Shown: positions 1 through 9,745, numbered from the stretch's first letter. The stretch: DNA of 64,000 bases from Zobellia amurskyensis (GCF_009725985.1 NZ_RCNR01000011.1:1-64000); one strand, 5' to 3'. Notes: generated from the letters alone by a model not told the origin. Translations and numbers: made by a program.

Positions 1-36
1 TAGACGATTTTTTTATGTTTTTAAAAAAGCACTTAG

Positions 37-1035
37 CTATATCATACCGTTAGCATCTACCCATTTAAACTTATATTGATCCTCTGGGAACTTCATTCTT
101 TCAGAAATACGTTCTAGTCTAGCAGGAAGTTTAATTAGGTAATCCCTAGCCTTTTCTGCTTCATCAGAAAGACTTCTTACGTTATCCAATTCCCAATATG
201 CATTCAGTTTTTTAAGAATTTCCACGTAATCTTGGGCTGTATAAACCCCTAAACGTTGGGCACAATTAGAGAAATTCTCAAAAGCTGTACCTATTGTACC
301 GCCAGACTCTCTTAAAAAGTGCGCGGGCATAACAATCTTCTTCTTCATCATATCTGCAAAGGCCAACATCATACCAGATGGGTCTTCACCAAAAATTGTC
401 TTTACAAACTCTCTGTATGCCAAATGATGGCGCATTTCATCTCCAGCAATAATGGTACACATTTTACCCAACAGAACATTTCCTTTCTTCTTAGCCATTT
501 GACCAACCCTTTTGTGCGATATGTTGGTGGCCAATTCTTGAAATGATGTGTACACAAAGTTCTTATATGGATCTCTATCCGTACCAATATCAAAACCATC
601 AGATATTAGATGCTGAGTTGTAATTTCAATTTCACGCATATTTACCCTTCCGGATAAATACAAATATTTATTAAGTACATCTCCATGACGGTTTTCTTCG
701 GCCGTCCAGGCTCTCACCCATTTAGACCAACCATTTGTCTTATTTGGTCCGTGTTGATCAATACCCTCAACATCCATTAACCAAGACTCATATGTAGGAA
801 GAGCTTCTTCTGTAATAGTATCGGCTACCATGGTCACCCAAAAATCATAGCCTAGTTCTTTTGCTTCTCCTCTAAGTTCCTTTACGGCTTCTAAAAAGCC
901 CTCATTTTCTGAATCAGGTAAAAAATCGGTCGGTTGCCAAATGTCCTCTGGCTTAATTAGAAAAGACTCCATAAATCCATCCACCTGCGGCTCAATAGCC
1001 TGCATTACCTCTAATCTTATGTTCTTTTGGGACAT
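37..1035 (-). CDS. Acyl-ACP desaturase, soluble diiron type
   Basis: Predicted cytoplasmic enzyme that introduces a cis double bond into an acyl chain carried on acyl carrier protein, supplying unsaturated fatty acids for membrane lipids. The 332-residue product carries the two ExxH iron-ligand motifs of the ferritin-like FA_desaturase_2 family (E114-N-R-H117 and E200-M-R-H203) and a further candidate carboxylate ligand at E167. Length suits the family, and there is no signal peptide or membrane segment, which separates it from membrane-bound acyl-CoA desaturases. It starts with ATG, 63 bp downstream of the phosphatase gene on the same strand, so read-through is possible. The exact acyl substrate and double-bond position cannot be read from sequence. 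Confidence 0.9.
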   Translation of the reverse strand: MSQKNIRLEVMQAIEPQVDGFMESFLIKPEDIWQPTDFLPDSENEGFLEAVKELRGEAKELGYDFWVTMVADTITEEALPTYESWLMDVEGIDQHGPNKTNGWSKWVRAWTAEENRHGDVLNKYLYLSGRVNMREIEITTQHLISDGFDIGTDRDPYKNFVYTSFQELATNISHKRVGQMAKKKGNVLLGKMCTIIAGDEMRHHLAYREFVKTIFGEDPSGMMLAFADMMKKKIVMPAHFLRESGGTIGTAFENFSNCAQRLGVYTAQDYVEILKKLNAYWELDNVRSLSDEAEKARDYLIKLPARLERISERMKFPEDQYKFKWVDANGMI

Positions 1036-1098
1036 ATTCCTGTTTTTTGTAAAGATCGTTAAATATCCAGTGAAAATATAAAAATAAACTGGCTTTTT

Positions 1099-1824
1099 TT
1101 AATTTCTACCCGGTTCATTCGGGTATAATGTATGTACAGGGTCACTCTGCCAAACTGTCTTTGTATCAACGTCTAACATTGACACAGGCCCCTTAAATGC
1201 CGCTCCTGTATCTACATTCCAAACATTAGCGGCCTGTTTAGGTTCTGCAACCCCTGTTTTTGAAATAGGCGTATGGCCTATAAAAACGGCATTGTAATGT
1301 TTTAACCTCTTTGGATAATTTGTATCGGCTTCATTAAGATTAGGGTTCAAAGACCTTGCCAATTCCCACAATGTACGGTCCCAATAAAAGGTCTGCTTAA
1401 AATACTCATGCTCAACACCTTTTAAGTTGGTGAACCCAGCATGCAAGAACAACCTATTTTTAGTATCCAAATGGTAGTTCTCAAGACTTTCATAAAAAAG
1501 GATGTGGCTCTCTTTGGTTTTTTTATCTGCCTTTTCATAAGAAGCCAATGTGGCTCCCCCACCATGTTGCAACCAAAGCGGATTGTCCTTACCGTCCCGC
1601 AACCATTCTAAGCAAAGTTCATCATGATTACCCCTAATGAACCTGCAATTGTGACTCTTTTTTAAAGCAATTAAAAAATTAACAGTCTCCACCGCTTGGC
1701 TCCAACCATCTACATAATCGCCTAAAAAAATAAGCTGGTCCTCCGAGGTTACTTTTGCTCTATCAAGCACTTGCTTCAACCCTTTTAAACCAGAGTGTAT
1801 GTCACCTATTACCAATGTTCTCAT
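1099..1824 (-). CDS. Metallophosphoesterase (PPP-type serine/threonine phosphatase family)
   Basis: Predicted cytoplasmic dinuclear-metal phosphatase of 241 residues. The ordered PPP motifs are present: GDIHS near the N terminus, GDYVDG, GNHDE, and a later GHTP histidine. The start is placed at the ATG at 1824 because it forms a four-base ATGA overlap with the stop of the upstream zinc-ribbon gene and puts the first metal motif eight residues from the N terminus; a longer in-frame reading would add 22 Cys-rich residues that are only the other gene read in another frame. Close relatives act on phosphoproteins or on diadenosine tetraphosphate; the substrate here is unknown. Translational coupling suggests a shared role with the upstream gene. 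Confidence 0.85.
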   Translation of the reverse strand: MRTLVIGDIHSGLKGLKQVLDRAKVTSEDQLIFLGDYVDGWSQAVETVNFLIALKKSHNCRFIRGNHDELCLEWLRDGKDNPLWLQHGGGATLASYEKADKKTKESHILFYESLENYHLDTKNRLFLHAGFTNLKGVEHEYFKQTFYWDRTLWELARSLNPNLNEADTNYPKRLKHYNAVFIGHTPISKTGVAEPKQAANVWNVDTGAAFKGPVSMLDVDTKTVWQSDPVHTLYPNEPGRN

Positions 1825-2906
1825 TGTGCAAAAATCGCAATTATAGCAACTATTGCAAGAATAAAAAGTACCAAAAAGAATATTTTCCAAAAAGAGTACG
1901 GTCTTGTACCACTTAATTCGCCTGTTTGACCATTGATATAGAAGTTATATTCTTTACCATTGAACCGATAAGAACTAATGTACACAGGAAGCAAAATATG
2001 CTTGAAAGTTTCGTCGGTCAGTTTAATATTTGCCTGAGAAATTCGTTGGGTATCCCCTCCTATATCCTTATATATCCAACCATTAGCTATTTGTTTGGCT
2101 TTTTGAAAGGAAGAGTGATGTCCTTCTTTTAGGGAAACGGTATACTTCTCGGTTACAAAGCCAGATAAGTATTTTGAATTAAAAGGAACCAACTCCTTCA
2201 TGTTCCAAAATGCAATCTTAGCAGGGATATCGCTTCTTTTCTTTTCCGAAGCATTAATAAGTACATCATCTACAAAGCCACTTACATCACCCGAAACCGG
2301 TGACCACCTTGTTTTTCTGACTTGACGTGTCTGCGTACCATTTTTGGTTCGGACCCGTTGCGTTTCATAATAGTAGTCGCCTCTTTGCCCTTGGTATTGG
2401 GCATGTAAATTAGCATCAAAGGTCCAGTATGGCAAGTATAACCCATGTAAGCCCTCCGGGTCAAGAGCAGCCCGTTGCAATTTATTGGGCGCAAACCAAA
2501 TACCGCTTACCCAAGTCTTGAAAGTCGTTTTTGCTTTTTGTGCATCAATCTGAAACGGAACAAGCGCGCCGGGCACAATCCATCCTTCTCGTTCAACATC
2601 CTCAAGAATTAAAGGCTCACTACAATAAATACAATTCAGTGATTTATAATTTTCCTCAATATGCTGGTTCGCCCCACAATTCTTACAATGCAAGACATCA
2701 ATAGTTTCTGTATATGCATTCTCTCCTACTACTTTGAGGTAATGCTGAAGTTCTAACTCCTCAAAACTACTTTTAGCCTGCTCTATAAACTCTTCATAAC
2801 CGCAGTATTCGCATTTAAGTTGATGCGACCCGGGTTTGAACTTCAATATGGCACCACAATTGGCACACGCCTTCTTATGTTCCGACTGTTTTATTTCTTC
2901 TTCCAT
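1821..2906 (-). CDS. Zinc-ribbon protein with C-terminal membrane anchor
   Basis: Unknown function, 361 residues. Two CxxC...CxxC zinc ribbons lie near the N terminus: CANCG with CEYCG (about residues 14-37), then CKNCG with CIYCS (about 74-96). A long middle region rich in Trp and Tyr (WTFDANLHAQYQG and similar) follows, and the protein ends in one hydrophobic helix (FFLVLFILAIVAIIAIFAQ), so it is probably tail-anchored with the ribbons in the cytoplasm. Similar proteins are often annotated as TFIIB-type zinc-ribbon or, misleadingly, as helicase PriA-like. It lies 60 bp after the SPFH gene and overlaps the phosphatase gene by four bases, so the three probably form one operon. Confidence 0.75.
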   Translation of the reverse strand: MEEEIKQSEHKKACANCGAILKFKPGSHQLKCEYCGYEEFIEQAKSSFEELELQHYLKVVGENAYTETIDVLHCKNCGANQHIEENYKSLNCIYCSEPLILEDVEREGWIVPGALVPFQIDAQKAKTTFKTWVSGIWFAPNKLQRAALDPEGLHGLYLPYWTFDANLHAQYQGQRGDYYYETQRVRTKNGTQTRQVRKTRWSPVSGDVSGFVDDVLINASEKKRSDIPAKIAFWNMKELVPFNSKYLSGFVTEKYTVSLKEGHHSSFQKAKQIANGWIYKDIGGDTQRISQANIKLTDETFKHILLPVYISSYRFNGKEYNFYINGQTGELSGTRPYSFWKIFFLVLFILAIVAIIAIFAQ

Positions 2907-2966
2907 TAATCAACATATCTCAATTTTCACACAAAGTGCTCACTACGAGACAAAACGATTTTGCTA

Positions 2967-4100
2967 TTAGTTTGGTAATGGTGGTGGTGTATTTCCTCCT
3001 AAAAAAGATTTCAACTCTTCCACTTCCTTTAAAGCGGTCCAGTTCTGCATACCTTGTTTCCAAACCAACGAATCCCTATTAATAGTTCTACTGGCAAAAA
3101 GCTCTTTCAACTTATCAAAAGGAACAGGTCCGTTCTGCTGACCATTAGCTGCGTAGTAATATTGAATTTGAACTGGCATTGGTGGTGGCACTGCAGACGG
3201 TGGTGCTTGACCTGCAAAAGGTTGCTGCACAGCTTGAGGGTTCATCATATTGCCCATTTGTTGCGCGAGCACAAAACCCATGCCCATGCCCATGCCTGCA
3301 CCAGCAGTACCCCCTTCGTTCTTTGCGGCCGCTTCCATTGCTTTGGCCGCTTTGAACTGTGAAAGTTTCACCATATCCAACTTATCCAATCTACTATACT
3401 CAAAAATCTCTTTCTTAAGTTCTTCCGGCATTGATACATTTTCGATATAGAAACGCTCTAACTCTATACCTACTCTTCCAAATTCCGGTTGCATTACCTC
3501 TTGGCAAGTTTCCGATAGTTCACTAGTATTTGCGGCATACAGTTCAATTGGGAGGTTTGCTTCACCAACGGTGTCTGTAAAACGCGTAACTATTAGACTC
3601 TTGAGATGTTCATTTATTTCATAATTAGTGAAATTACCATCCGTACCCACTACATCAACAACAAATTTACCAGGGTCACTAATTCTAAAACTATAGGTTC
3701 CAAAAGCACGTATTTCTACTAATCCAAAACGCTCATCGCTTAACATTACAGGATTCTTGGTCCCCCATTTTTCATCGGTAAACAAATGGGTATTCACAAA
3801 ATAGACCTCGGCCTTAAACGGACTATCAAATCCATATTTCCAGCCTTTTAAAGTCGTAAGAATAGGAAGGTTCTGTGTATTGAGTGTATAAGTACCCGCT
3901 TTAAAAACATCGGCCAACTGACCTTCATTAATAAAAACCGCGGTCTGGCCCTCCCGCACTATGAGTTTGGCGTTGTTCTTAATTTCATTTTGATACCGTT
4001 CAAAACGGTGAACAATAGTCTCATTTGTATTATCTAGCCATTCTATAATATCTATAAACTCATGGCTAAGTTTCTTTTTTATCTCGTTGAATAGGTCCAT
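2967..4100 (-). CDS. SPFH-domain protein with C-terminal GYF_2 domain (virion-core/YdjI-like)
   Basis: Probable membrane-associated scaffold of the SPFH (stomatin/flotillin) superfamily, 377 residues. The N-terminal 240 residues resemble the bacterial group annotated as 'virion core protein' (YdjI-like), with the segment LIVREGQTAVFINEGQLADV typical of it. A Gly/Met-rich low-complexity linker (GAGMGMGMG) and a Pro/Gln-rich stretch follow, then a GYF_2 domain at about 315-362 (YYYAANGQQNGPVPFDKLKEL...WKQGMQNW), a fold that usually binds proline-rich peptides. No transmembrane helix is evident. It is the first gene of the SPFH, zinc-ribbon, phosphatase run. The biological role of this family is unsettled. 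Confidence 0.8.
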   Translation of the reverse strand: MDLFNEIKKKLSHEFIDIIEWLDNTNETIVHRFERYQNEIKNNAKLIVREGQTAVFINEGQLADVFKAGTYTLNTQNLPILTTLKGWKYGFDSPFKAEVYFVNTHLFTDEKWGTKNPVMLSDERFGLVEIRAFGTYSFRISDPGKFVVDVVGTDGNFTNYEINEHLKSLIVTRFTDTVGEANLPIELYAANTSELSETCQEVMQPEFGRVGIELERFYIENVSMPEELKKEIFEYSRLDKLDMVKLSQFKAAKAMEAAAKNEGGTAGAGMGMGMGFVLAQQMGNMMNPQAVQQPFAGQAPPSAVPPPMPVQIQYYYAANGQQNGPVPFDKLKELFASRTINRDSLVWKQGMQNWTALKEVEELKSFLGGNTPPPLPN

Positions 4101-4404
4101 TTCTGTTGGTGTTAAAAATTTGTAATAAGGTAGTGGATTTCTTGAAAAGGGACAAAAGAAGGATAGGGCATTTTTGAACAGATAATCATACAGCTAAGGT
4201 TAGTGCTTTGAAAATAGCACCCGTTGAAACCCTTCTTCACAATATGTAAACATCAATTGGAATTATCACAGTAACAAAACTTTTGTGCAATTTTTTGTAA
4301 CTAATGAAATTTTTTGCATAAAATTTTCATAAATCATAAGATTTTAACTACGTTTATCGCCTTTAACACTCAATTAACATTTCAACAACTAAATCTTTCT
4401 CAAC
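4101..4404. other. Divergent intergenic region between the SPFH operon and susC
   Basis: About 300 bp without a gene. The left part holds the candidate minus-strand promoter described separately. The right part is very AT-rich and has repeated TTTTTTG-type motifs (near 4291-4297 and 4310-4315) about 20 bp apart, which could be protein-binding or -33-like elements. A weak -7-like box, TACGTTTA (4350-4357), lies 47 bp before the susC ATG but has no -33 box at the right distance. No regulator gene, anti-sigma factor or hybrid two-component system adjoins the Sus pair. Confidence 0.4.
4125..4157 (-). promoter_or_regulatory. Candidate Bacteroidota promoter for the SPFH operon
   Basis: Read on the minus strand, TTTTG (4157-4153) is separated by 20 bp from TACCTTAT (4132-4125), close to the TTTG-N19-TAnnTTTG consensus of Bacteroidota housekeeping promoters, although the last two bases of the -7 box differ. 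The ATG at 4100 lies about 25 bp downstream, a typical leader length. Not tested; -7 boxes of this quality also occur by chance in AT-rich DNA. Confidence 0.4.
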
Positions 4405-7400
4405 ATGAAAAACAAAGAGGGACGACTATTCTCTATGGCTAAACTTTTGGTCAGGGGACCAAAAAAAATGCTCGCCACGGCCATTTGCTTATTAACACTT
4501 TTAAATGCAAATGCCCTGATTACCGAAGGTGAAATACCACCTCAACAACCAACAATTTCCGGAACCGTTTACGATGACTTGGGCGCACCCTTACCAGGAG
4601 CCAGCATTGTTTTAAAAGGTACTACAATAGGTACAACTTCTGATTTTGATGGAAACTTTACACTAGAAACGGAAAGTGACCGAAATATTCTAAGTATTTC
4701 CTACATAGGATACAAGACCACGGAAATAGATTTTACGGGCAAAACTACCGTAGAAATTACAATGGAGACAGATGCTGCTGCACTGGATGAAATTGTAGTA
4801 GTAGGTTACAGCAGCCAAAAAAGAGCTACTGTTACAGGAGCTATTAGCACCCTTAAAGGTGGCGACATAGCACAGGTTCCTGCCGCAAATATTTCCCAAT
4901 CACTTGCCGGTAGAATGGCCGGGGTTAGTATGCGCCCAAACGGTGGAACTCCAGGTAATGACAATCCTGACATTCATATTAGGGGTATTGTTACCACAGG
5001 AAACAACAAACCTTTAATCGTAGTGGATGGTATTAGAAGAGATAACATAGGGCAAATAGACCCTAATGTTATTGAGACTATAACTGTTTTAAAGGATGCT
5101 GCGGCGGTAGCCCCCTTTGGAATTGGTGGATCAAACGGTGTAATACTGATTACCACTAAAAAAGGAAAAGCAGGAAAACCAGTTGTTCGCATCAATACTT
5201 CTTATGCCTTTCAAAAACCTACCTATCTTCCGGAAATGCTGAATGCACAGGATTACATGGCATTACAGAACGAAGGATATTTTAATTTGAACCCCAATGG
5301 TGATACTCCTCCAAATGATCCAAGTTTAATTGCCAACTATCCGTCTTTGCACAAACAAGATCCTTACAGATACCCAGATGCTAATTTTCCTGAAGTGTTC
5401 AAGAAAAATTCTGGAATACAAATTACCAATGCCGAAATAAGCGGTGGAACCGAAAACATCCAATACCACGCTGGGTTAGGCTATTACGATCAAGGAGGTA
5501 TTTTTGAACCTTTAGGGTACAAAAGGTATTCATACAATCTTAATATAGATGCCAACCTAAGTGCCAATACAAAAGTAGGTATGTCATTGCTTGGTACAAT
5601 AGAAAACACAGACGGTATTGATGCCGACGAGACACCGACACATTTAATGCGTAGCTTCTATAAATTTGTCCCCACCCAAACTTTACTTTATCCAGAAGGT
5701 GACAAGTGGGGTGAATCTTCTGCCAACACACCTCTAGGGGTTCTTAATTCGGATGGCTATAATAGAGAAGAGGACAATACACTTCTAAGTTCCGTGTACT
5801 TAGAACAAAAACTTCCTTTTATAGAAGGCCTGAGTGTTAAAGGGGTTTTTAGTTTTGATAACTCTCAGGGGAATGATAAACTTTGGCATGTTCCTTACAA
5901 ATATTACAACATAGACCTCTCTCAACAACCTTATACTTATACAGAAGCCATTTCATTACAAGAGGGTAACGGGGCTCCTTATACTTGGCTTCAACTAAAA
6001 AATGATCGATCAAAAAAATTCACTTATCAAGGATATATTAATTATAACCGAACTGTAGGTGATCATGCGATATCAGCACTGTTCGTAGCAGAAGCACGAG
6101 AAACAAAAGGTGATTATTTCAATACAAGAAGAAACAATTTTGCTATTGCCATAGATGAGTTGAGCTTAGGTAGCTCTGACAAGTTAGATTATGATAATGC
6201 TGGATCTTCCAGTACAGCTTCCGAACTTGGTTATGTATACCGTTTGGGGTACACTTATAAGAACAAGTATATTTTTGAAGCTTCAGGTAGGTATGATGGG
6301 CATTATTCTTTTGCCCCAGGAAATAGGTGGGGTTATTTTCCAGCCTTTTCTGGTGCATGGCGTATTTCCGAAGAAAAATTCATGCAAAACGTTACAAGCG
6401 TAAACAACTTAAAACTAAGAGGTTCTTGGGGTAAATCTGGAAACCTTCCTTACATTGATGACGAGCTTGCTGATTTCCAATACCTTGCCGGATATGATTT
6501 ACGAGGAAATGCTTATGCTTATGGTAATGGCGTTTTAGTTCAGGGTTCTAGAATTGAAAATGAACCTAACCCCAACATTACTTGGGAGATTTCCACTAAA
6601 TTAGATATAGGTTTTGATCTTACAATGTACAATGGATTACTGAACATAGAGTTCGATTATTTTCATGAAGACCGAACAGGCATGCTTTTAACCCCTCAAG
6701 TAACTTTACCAGTTGAATATGGTCTATCTCTATCTCAAGAAAATAAGGGCGAAATGAACAACGACGGTTTTGAATTTAGCATTGGAACACAAAAGCAATG
6801 GGAAAGCGGTTTGCAATTGTCGGTAAACGCTAACATGAGTTACTCCGAAAACAATATGATTGAGGTTTTCCAAAGTGATGCCGAACGTGACAACCCTAAC
6901 AGAACTAAAGTTGGAAGACCATTTGGAACTCCGTATGGCTACAAATCTTTAGGTTTATTTTCTACTGCAGACGACATCAATAACGATGGTATTATAAACG
7001 CAACAGACGGATATAATGTTGAACAATTTGGAGACTTACACCCTGGTGACGTTAGGTATGCAGATTTAAGTGGGCCAGATGGTGTTCCTGATGGAAAAAT
7101 TGATTCTAATGACCAAACCGTAATTGGAAAACCTGTATATCCTTCCACTACGTACGGACTTAATACAGCTGTGAATTACAAAGGATTTGATTTATCTCTA
7201 TTTTTTCAAGGTACAGCCAGCTCAGATATTAATATTCAGACATTCTTGACCTCTCCGTTTGCAAATAACGGAAGTAATACGTCATATGAATATTTCAATA
7301 ATAGATGGACTCCAGATAACCAAGGCGCCAGATACCCAAGAGCTACCCCATCTCCTTATTCCAATAACACCCAAGATTCGGATTTTTGGATGGTAGACAC

Positions 7401-7620
7401 GAGCTACCTTCGTTTAAAGACTGCGTCTCTTGGATATACCCTACCGCAGAGCGTAACCGAAAAACTTAATGTCTCTTCTATTGGTTTCACACTTACAGGA
7501 CAAAATCTTTTGACCATTAGCAAATTAGACTTTATAGATCCTGAATTAGGATACGATGATCGCGAAAATTCCTATCCGATAATGAAATCATTATCATTTG
7601 GAATGAATATTTCCTTTTAA
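4405..7620 (+). CDS. SusC/RagA-family TonB-linked outer membrane transporter
   Basis: Outer-membrane importer that, with its SusD partner, takes up an oligomeric nutrient using TonB energy. The 1071-residue protein has an N-terminal hydrophobic export segment (about residues 20-40), a CarboxypepD_reg-like domain (ISGTVYDDLGAPLPGASIVL, about 51-125), a TonB-box-like stretch (LDEIVVVGY), the plug domain (about 135-255, including the SusC signature IRGIVTTGNNKPLIVVDG), and a long beta-barrel ending in a terminal Phe (LSFGMNISF), as usual for outer-membrane proteins. The ATG at 4405 is used; an internal ATG at 4435 would give a shorter signal segment. The susD-like gene begins 20 bp downstream. 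The ligand cannot be deduced because no glycoside hydrolase or peptidase gene adjoins the pair. Confidence 0.93.
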   Translation: MKNKEGRLFSMAKLLVRGPKKMLATAICLLTLLNANALITEGEIPPQQPTISGTVYDDLGAPLPGASIVLKGTTIGTTSDFDGNFTLETESDRNILSISYIGYKTTEIDFTGKTTVEITMETDAAALDEIVVVGYSSQKRATVTGAISTLKGGDIAQVPAANISQSLAGRMAGVSMRPNGGTPGNDNPDIHIRGIVTTGNNKPLIVVDGIRRDNIGQIDPNVIETITVLKDAAAVAPFGIGGSNGVILITTKKGKAGKPVVRINTSYAFQKPTYLPEMLNAQDYMALQNEGYFNLNPNGDTPPNDPSLIANYPSLHKQDPYRYPDANFPEVFKKNSGIQITNAEISGGTENIQYHAGLGYYDQGGIFEPLGYKRYSYNLNIDANLSANTKVGMSLLGTIENTDGIDADETPTHLMRSFYKFVPTQTLLYPEGDKWGESSANTPLGVLNSDGYNREEDNTLLSSVYLEQKLPFIEGLSVKGVFSFDNSQGNDKLWHVPYKYYNIDLSQQPYTYTEAISLQEGNGAPYTWLQLKNDRSKKFTYQGYINYNRTVGDHAISALFVAEARETKGDYFNTRRNNFAIAIDELSLGSSDKLDYDNAGSSSTASELGYVYRLGYTYKNKYIFEASGRYDGHYSFAPGNRWGYFPAFSGAWRISEEKFMQNVTSVNNLKLRGSWGKSGNLPYIDDELADFQYLAGYDLRGNAYAYGNGVLVQGSRIENEPNPNITWEISTKLDIGFDLTMYNGLLNIEFDYFHEDRTGMLLTPQVTLPVEYGLSLSQENKGEMNNDGFEFSIGTQKQWESGLQLSVNANMSYSENNMIEVFQSDAERDNPNRTKVGRPFGTPYGYKSLGLFSTADDINNDGIINATDGYNVEQFGDLHPGDVRYADLSGPDGVPDGKIDSNDQTVIGKPVYPSTTYGLNTAVNYKGFDLSLFFQGTASSDINIQTFLTSPFANNGSNTSYEYFNNRWTPDNQGARYPRATPSPYSNNTQDSDFWMVDTSYLRLKTASLGYTLPQSVTEKLNVSSIGFTLTGQNLLTISKLDFIDPELGYDDRENSYPIMKSLSFGMNISF

Positions 7621-7640
7621 TCAAAAAAATTATAAAAATC

Positions 7641-9452
7641 ATGAAGTACTTACATAACATAACTTATTTAAAAGTAGCCTGTCTTCTGCTTATATCTATA
7701 TCTTTTTCGTGTGATTCGGAAGAGTTTCTGGAAAACGAAAACAAGTCTAAACTTACAGATCAAACTCAATGGCAAACTGAGGGAAACGCAGACATTTTTG
7801 TTAATGACGTATATAGTGAAATTCCCCGTGTATGCACCCTTGCCGAACAATTAGATTATTATACAGACGATTACAATATTAGTCACTATTACACGGCATC
7901 TAACTGGCGGCAAGGTATTTGTCAAGCTCCGGGCTCAAGTAATGATAGCCCATGGGGAGGAACATATGGGCCTACCAACGGATATACTTGGGAAAACTTT
8001 TTTGTAAAAGTTAGAAAAAGTAATACAGGGTTAAAAGAACTGGAAGCCAACAAAGAAAACTTTACACCAGAATATTACAATCAACGTATAGATGAGTTAC
8101 GGTTTCTAAGAGCATATTTCTATAGCGAATTTTTTATGCATGTGGGCGGTTTACCTATCCTAACCGAACCGTTGGACAGGAATACAATGACAGAGGAAGA
8201 ACTTCTTGCACCTAGAGCTACCTTTGAAGAAACGTTTAATTTTATTACCGGGGAACTCGGATCTATTGTAGACAATGGTTATTTAGAAATTAAATATAAC
8301 AACGGGGACTCCAATGCAGGGCGTGCTACTTTAGGCGCAGCATTAGCTCTTAAAGGATGGTTAGAGTTATTTGCAGCAAGTCCATTATTTAACAGCGGCT
8401 CTGGATATCTGCCGGACACCGGTAACTTTGTGCATTTTGCTACTGCAGATAATAGTAGATGGGCAACTGCCGCAGCAACTAACAAAAAGTTTATTGATGA
8501 ATACGGAGGAGTTTATGATTTGTTTGATGACCTTCCTAACTTATGGAGAGCCTCCAACGAATATAACTCTGAGGTTATTTGGGACAGACAAATTGTTGCT
8601 AATGTCAGTAACATGGGCTCTAATTACGAGAGACGTGGTGGTGCAACTTATGTTCTAGGCCAATATATGTCCTGGGGAAATTACAATCCTACCCAAGAAA
8701 TTGTGGATCAGTTTGACATGGCAAACGGAAAACCGATTACCGACCCAACTTCAGGATATGACCCACAAAACCCATATGAAAACCGAGAAAAAAGGTTTTA
8801 CGACTTTATCGTTTATGATGGCGCTCCCTATAAGTTAGACTGGATGCCAGAAGAAGACATCATTTACACAAGAATTGACGAAACCTACACCAATCCTGAC
8901 AAAACGAACCAAATAGACCTTGCAGGTTCTACAGATGTCGGTGATTCTGGTTACTATCAGAAGAAACGTTTGAATCCGGATGCAGCTCCAGGCAATGATG
9001 CTAGCGGTCAGAACGATCTCTTTTACAGATATGCCGAAGTACTACTTAATTTTGCCGAAGCCCAAAACGAAGCTTTTGGCCCAGATCAATCTGTATATGA
9101 TGCCATTAATAAAATCAGAAACCGTTCAGACCTTGCCAACCTACCTTCGGGTCTAAGCAAAGACGATATGAGAGAGGCAATCCACAAAGAGCGTAGAGTA
9201 GAGCTTTGTTTTGAAAATAAGCGCTATTATGATAACAAACGCTTAATGCAACAAGAAGAGTTTATGGGAGTGGCAAGACACAACATGGTCATTAGAAATA
9301 CGGTTCCATCTAACAATTCAGGCGTATGGACATACAGTGTTGAGCCAGAGGTAAAATATACACCCAAATTTGAGGCTCGCCAATATATGAGCCCTATTCC
9401 TCAAAACGTAATAGACCAGAACCCTAACATTCCTCAGAACCCAGGGTACTAA
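7641..9452 (+). CDS. SusD/RagB-family nutrient-binding outer membrane lipoprotein
   Basis: Surface lipoprotein that captures substrate and forms the lid of the SusC barrel. The 603-residue product starts with a lipoprotein signal peptide with the predicted lipidated Cys at residue 24 (ISFSC). It shows the SusD architecture: an N-terminal SusD-like part with the motif ELRFLRAYFYSEFF (about 155-170) typical of the TPR-like helices, and the C-terminal RagB/SusD domain with YRYAEVLLNFAEAQNEA and the ERRVELCFENKRYYDNKR segment. It is 20 bp from the susC-like gene and followed by a strong terminator, so the two form a closed operon. The ligand is unknown. Confidence 0.92.
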   Translation: MKYLHNITYLKVACLLLISISFSCDSEEFLENENKSKLTDQTQWQTEGNADIFVNDVYSEIPRVCTLAEQLDYYTDDYNISHYYTASNWRQGICQAPGSSNDSPWGGTYGPTNGYTWENFFVKVRKSNTGLKELEANKENFTPEYYNQRIDELRFLRAYFYSEFFMHVGGLPILTEPLDRNTMTEEELLAPRATFEETFNFITGELGSIVDNGYLEIKYNNGDSNAGRATLGAALALKGWLELFAASPLFNSGSGYLPDTGNFVHFATADNSRWATAAATNKKFIDEYGGVYDLFDDLPNLWRASNEYNSEVIWDRQIVANVSNMGSNYERRGGATYVLGQYMSWGNYNPTQEIVDQFDMANGKPITDPTSGYDPQNPYENREKRFYDFIVYDGAPYKLDWMPEEDIIYTRIDETYTNPDKTNQIDLAGSTDVGDSGYYQKKRLNPDAAPGNDASGQNDLFYRYAEVLLNFAEAQNEAFGPDQSVYDAINKIRNRSDLANLPSGLSKDDMREAIHKERRVELCFENKRYYDNKRLMQQEEFMGVARHNMVIRNTVPSNNSGVWTYSVEPEVKYTPKFEARQYMSPIPQNVIDQNPNIPQNPGY

Positions 9453-9474
9453 TTCTTAAAAATCTTAAAAATTT

Positions 9475-9509
9475 AAAAGGTGACTTTATAAATAAAGTCA
9501 CCTTTTTTT
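9475..9509 (+). terminator. Rho-independent terminator of the susC-susD operon
   Basis: A perfect 15-bp inverted repeat (arms 9475-9489 and 9492-9506, core GGTGACTTTAT) with a very short loop ends in a run of T. It begins 23 bp after the susD-like stop codon. It reads almost symmetrically, but no convergent gene is present, so it is assigned to the plus-strand operon. Confidence 0.9.
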
Positions 9510-9745
9510 AATGCCAAAATTTTAGCCGATGCGAAGTATCCGTAAATACTGATTTTTTAATAAAACAGAGACAAAATATTTAATTTTGATTTTATTACCT
9601 TTCTTAGCTAGAGGAAACACCTAATCAGATTCACTGATTTATAAATTAACCTAGGGCTCTACCAAAGACAAGACTGATATATTACAACCTTTAATGTTAA
9701 TGATTGAAATTTATCGGCGTTCGTTTAATCAATTCACCACAAATA

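Noticed and set aside
1825..1890. N-terminal extension of the phosphatase with many cysteines
   Set aside because: It is the zinc-ribbon gene end read in another frame; the ATGA overlap start at 1824 fits the family.
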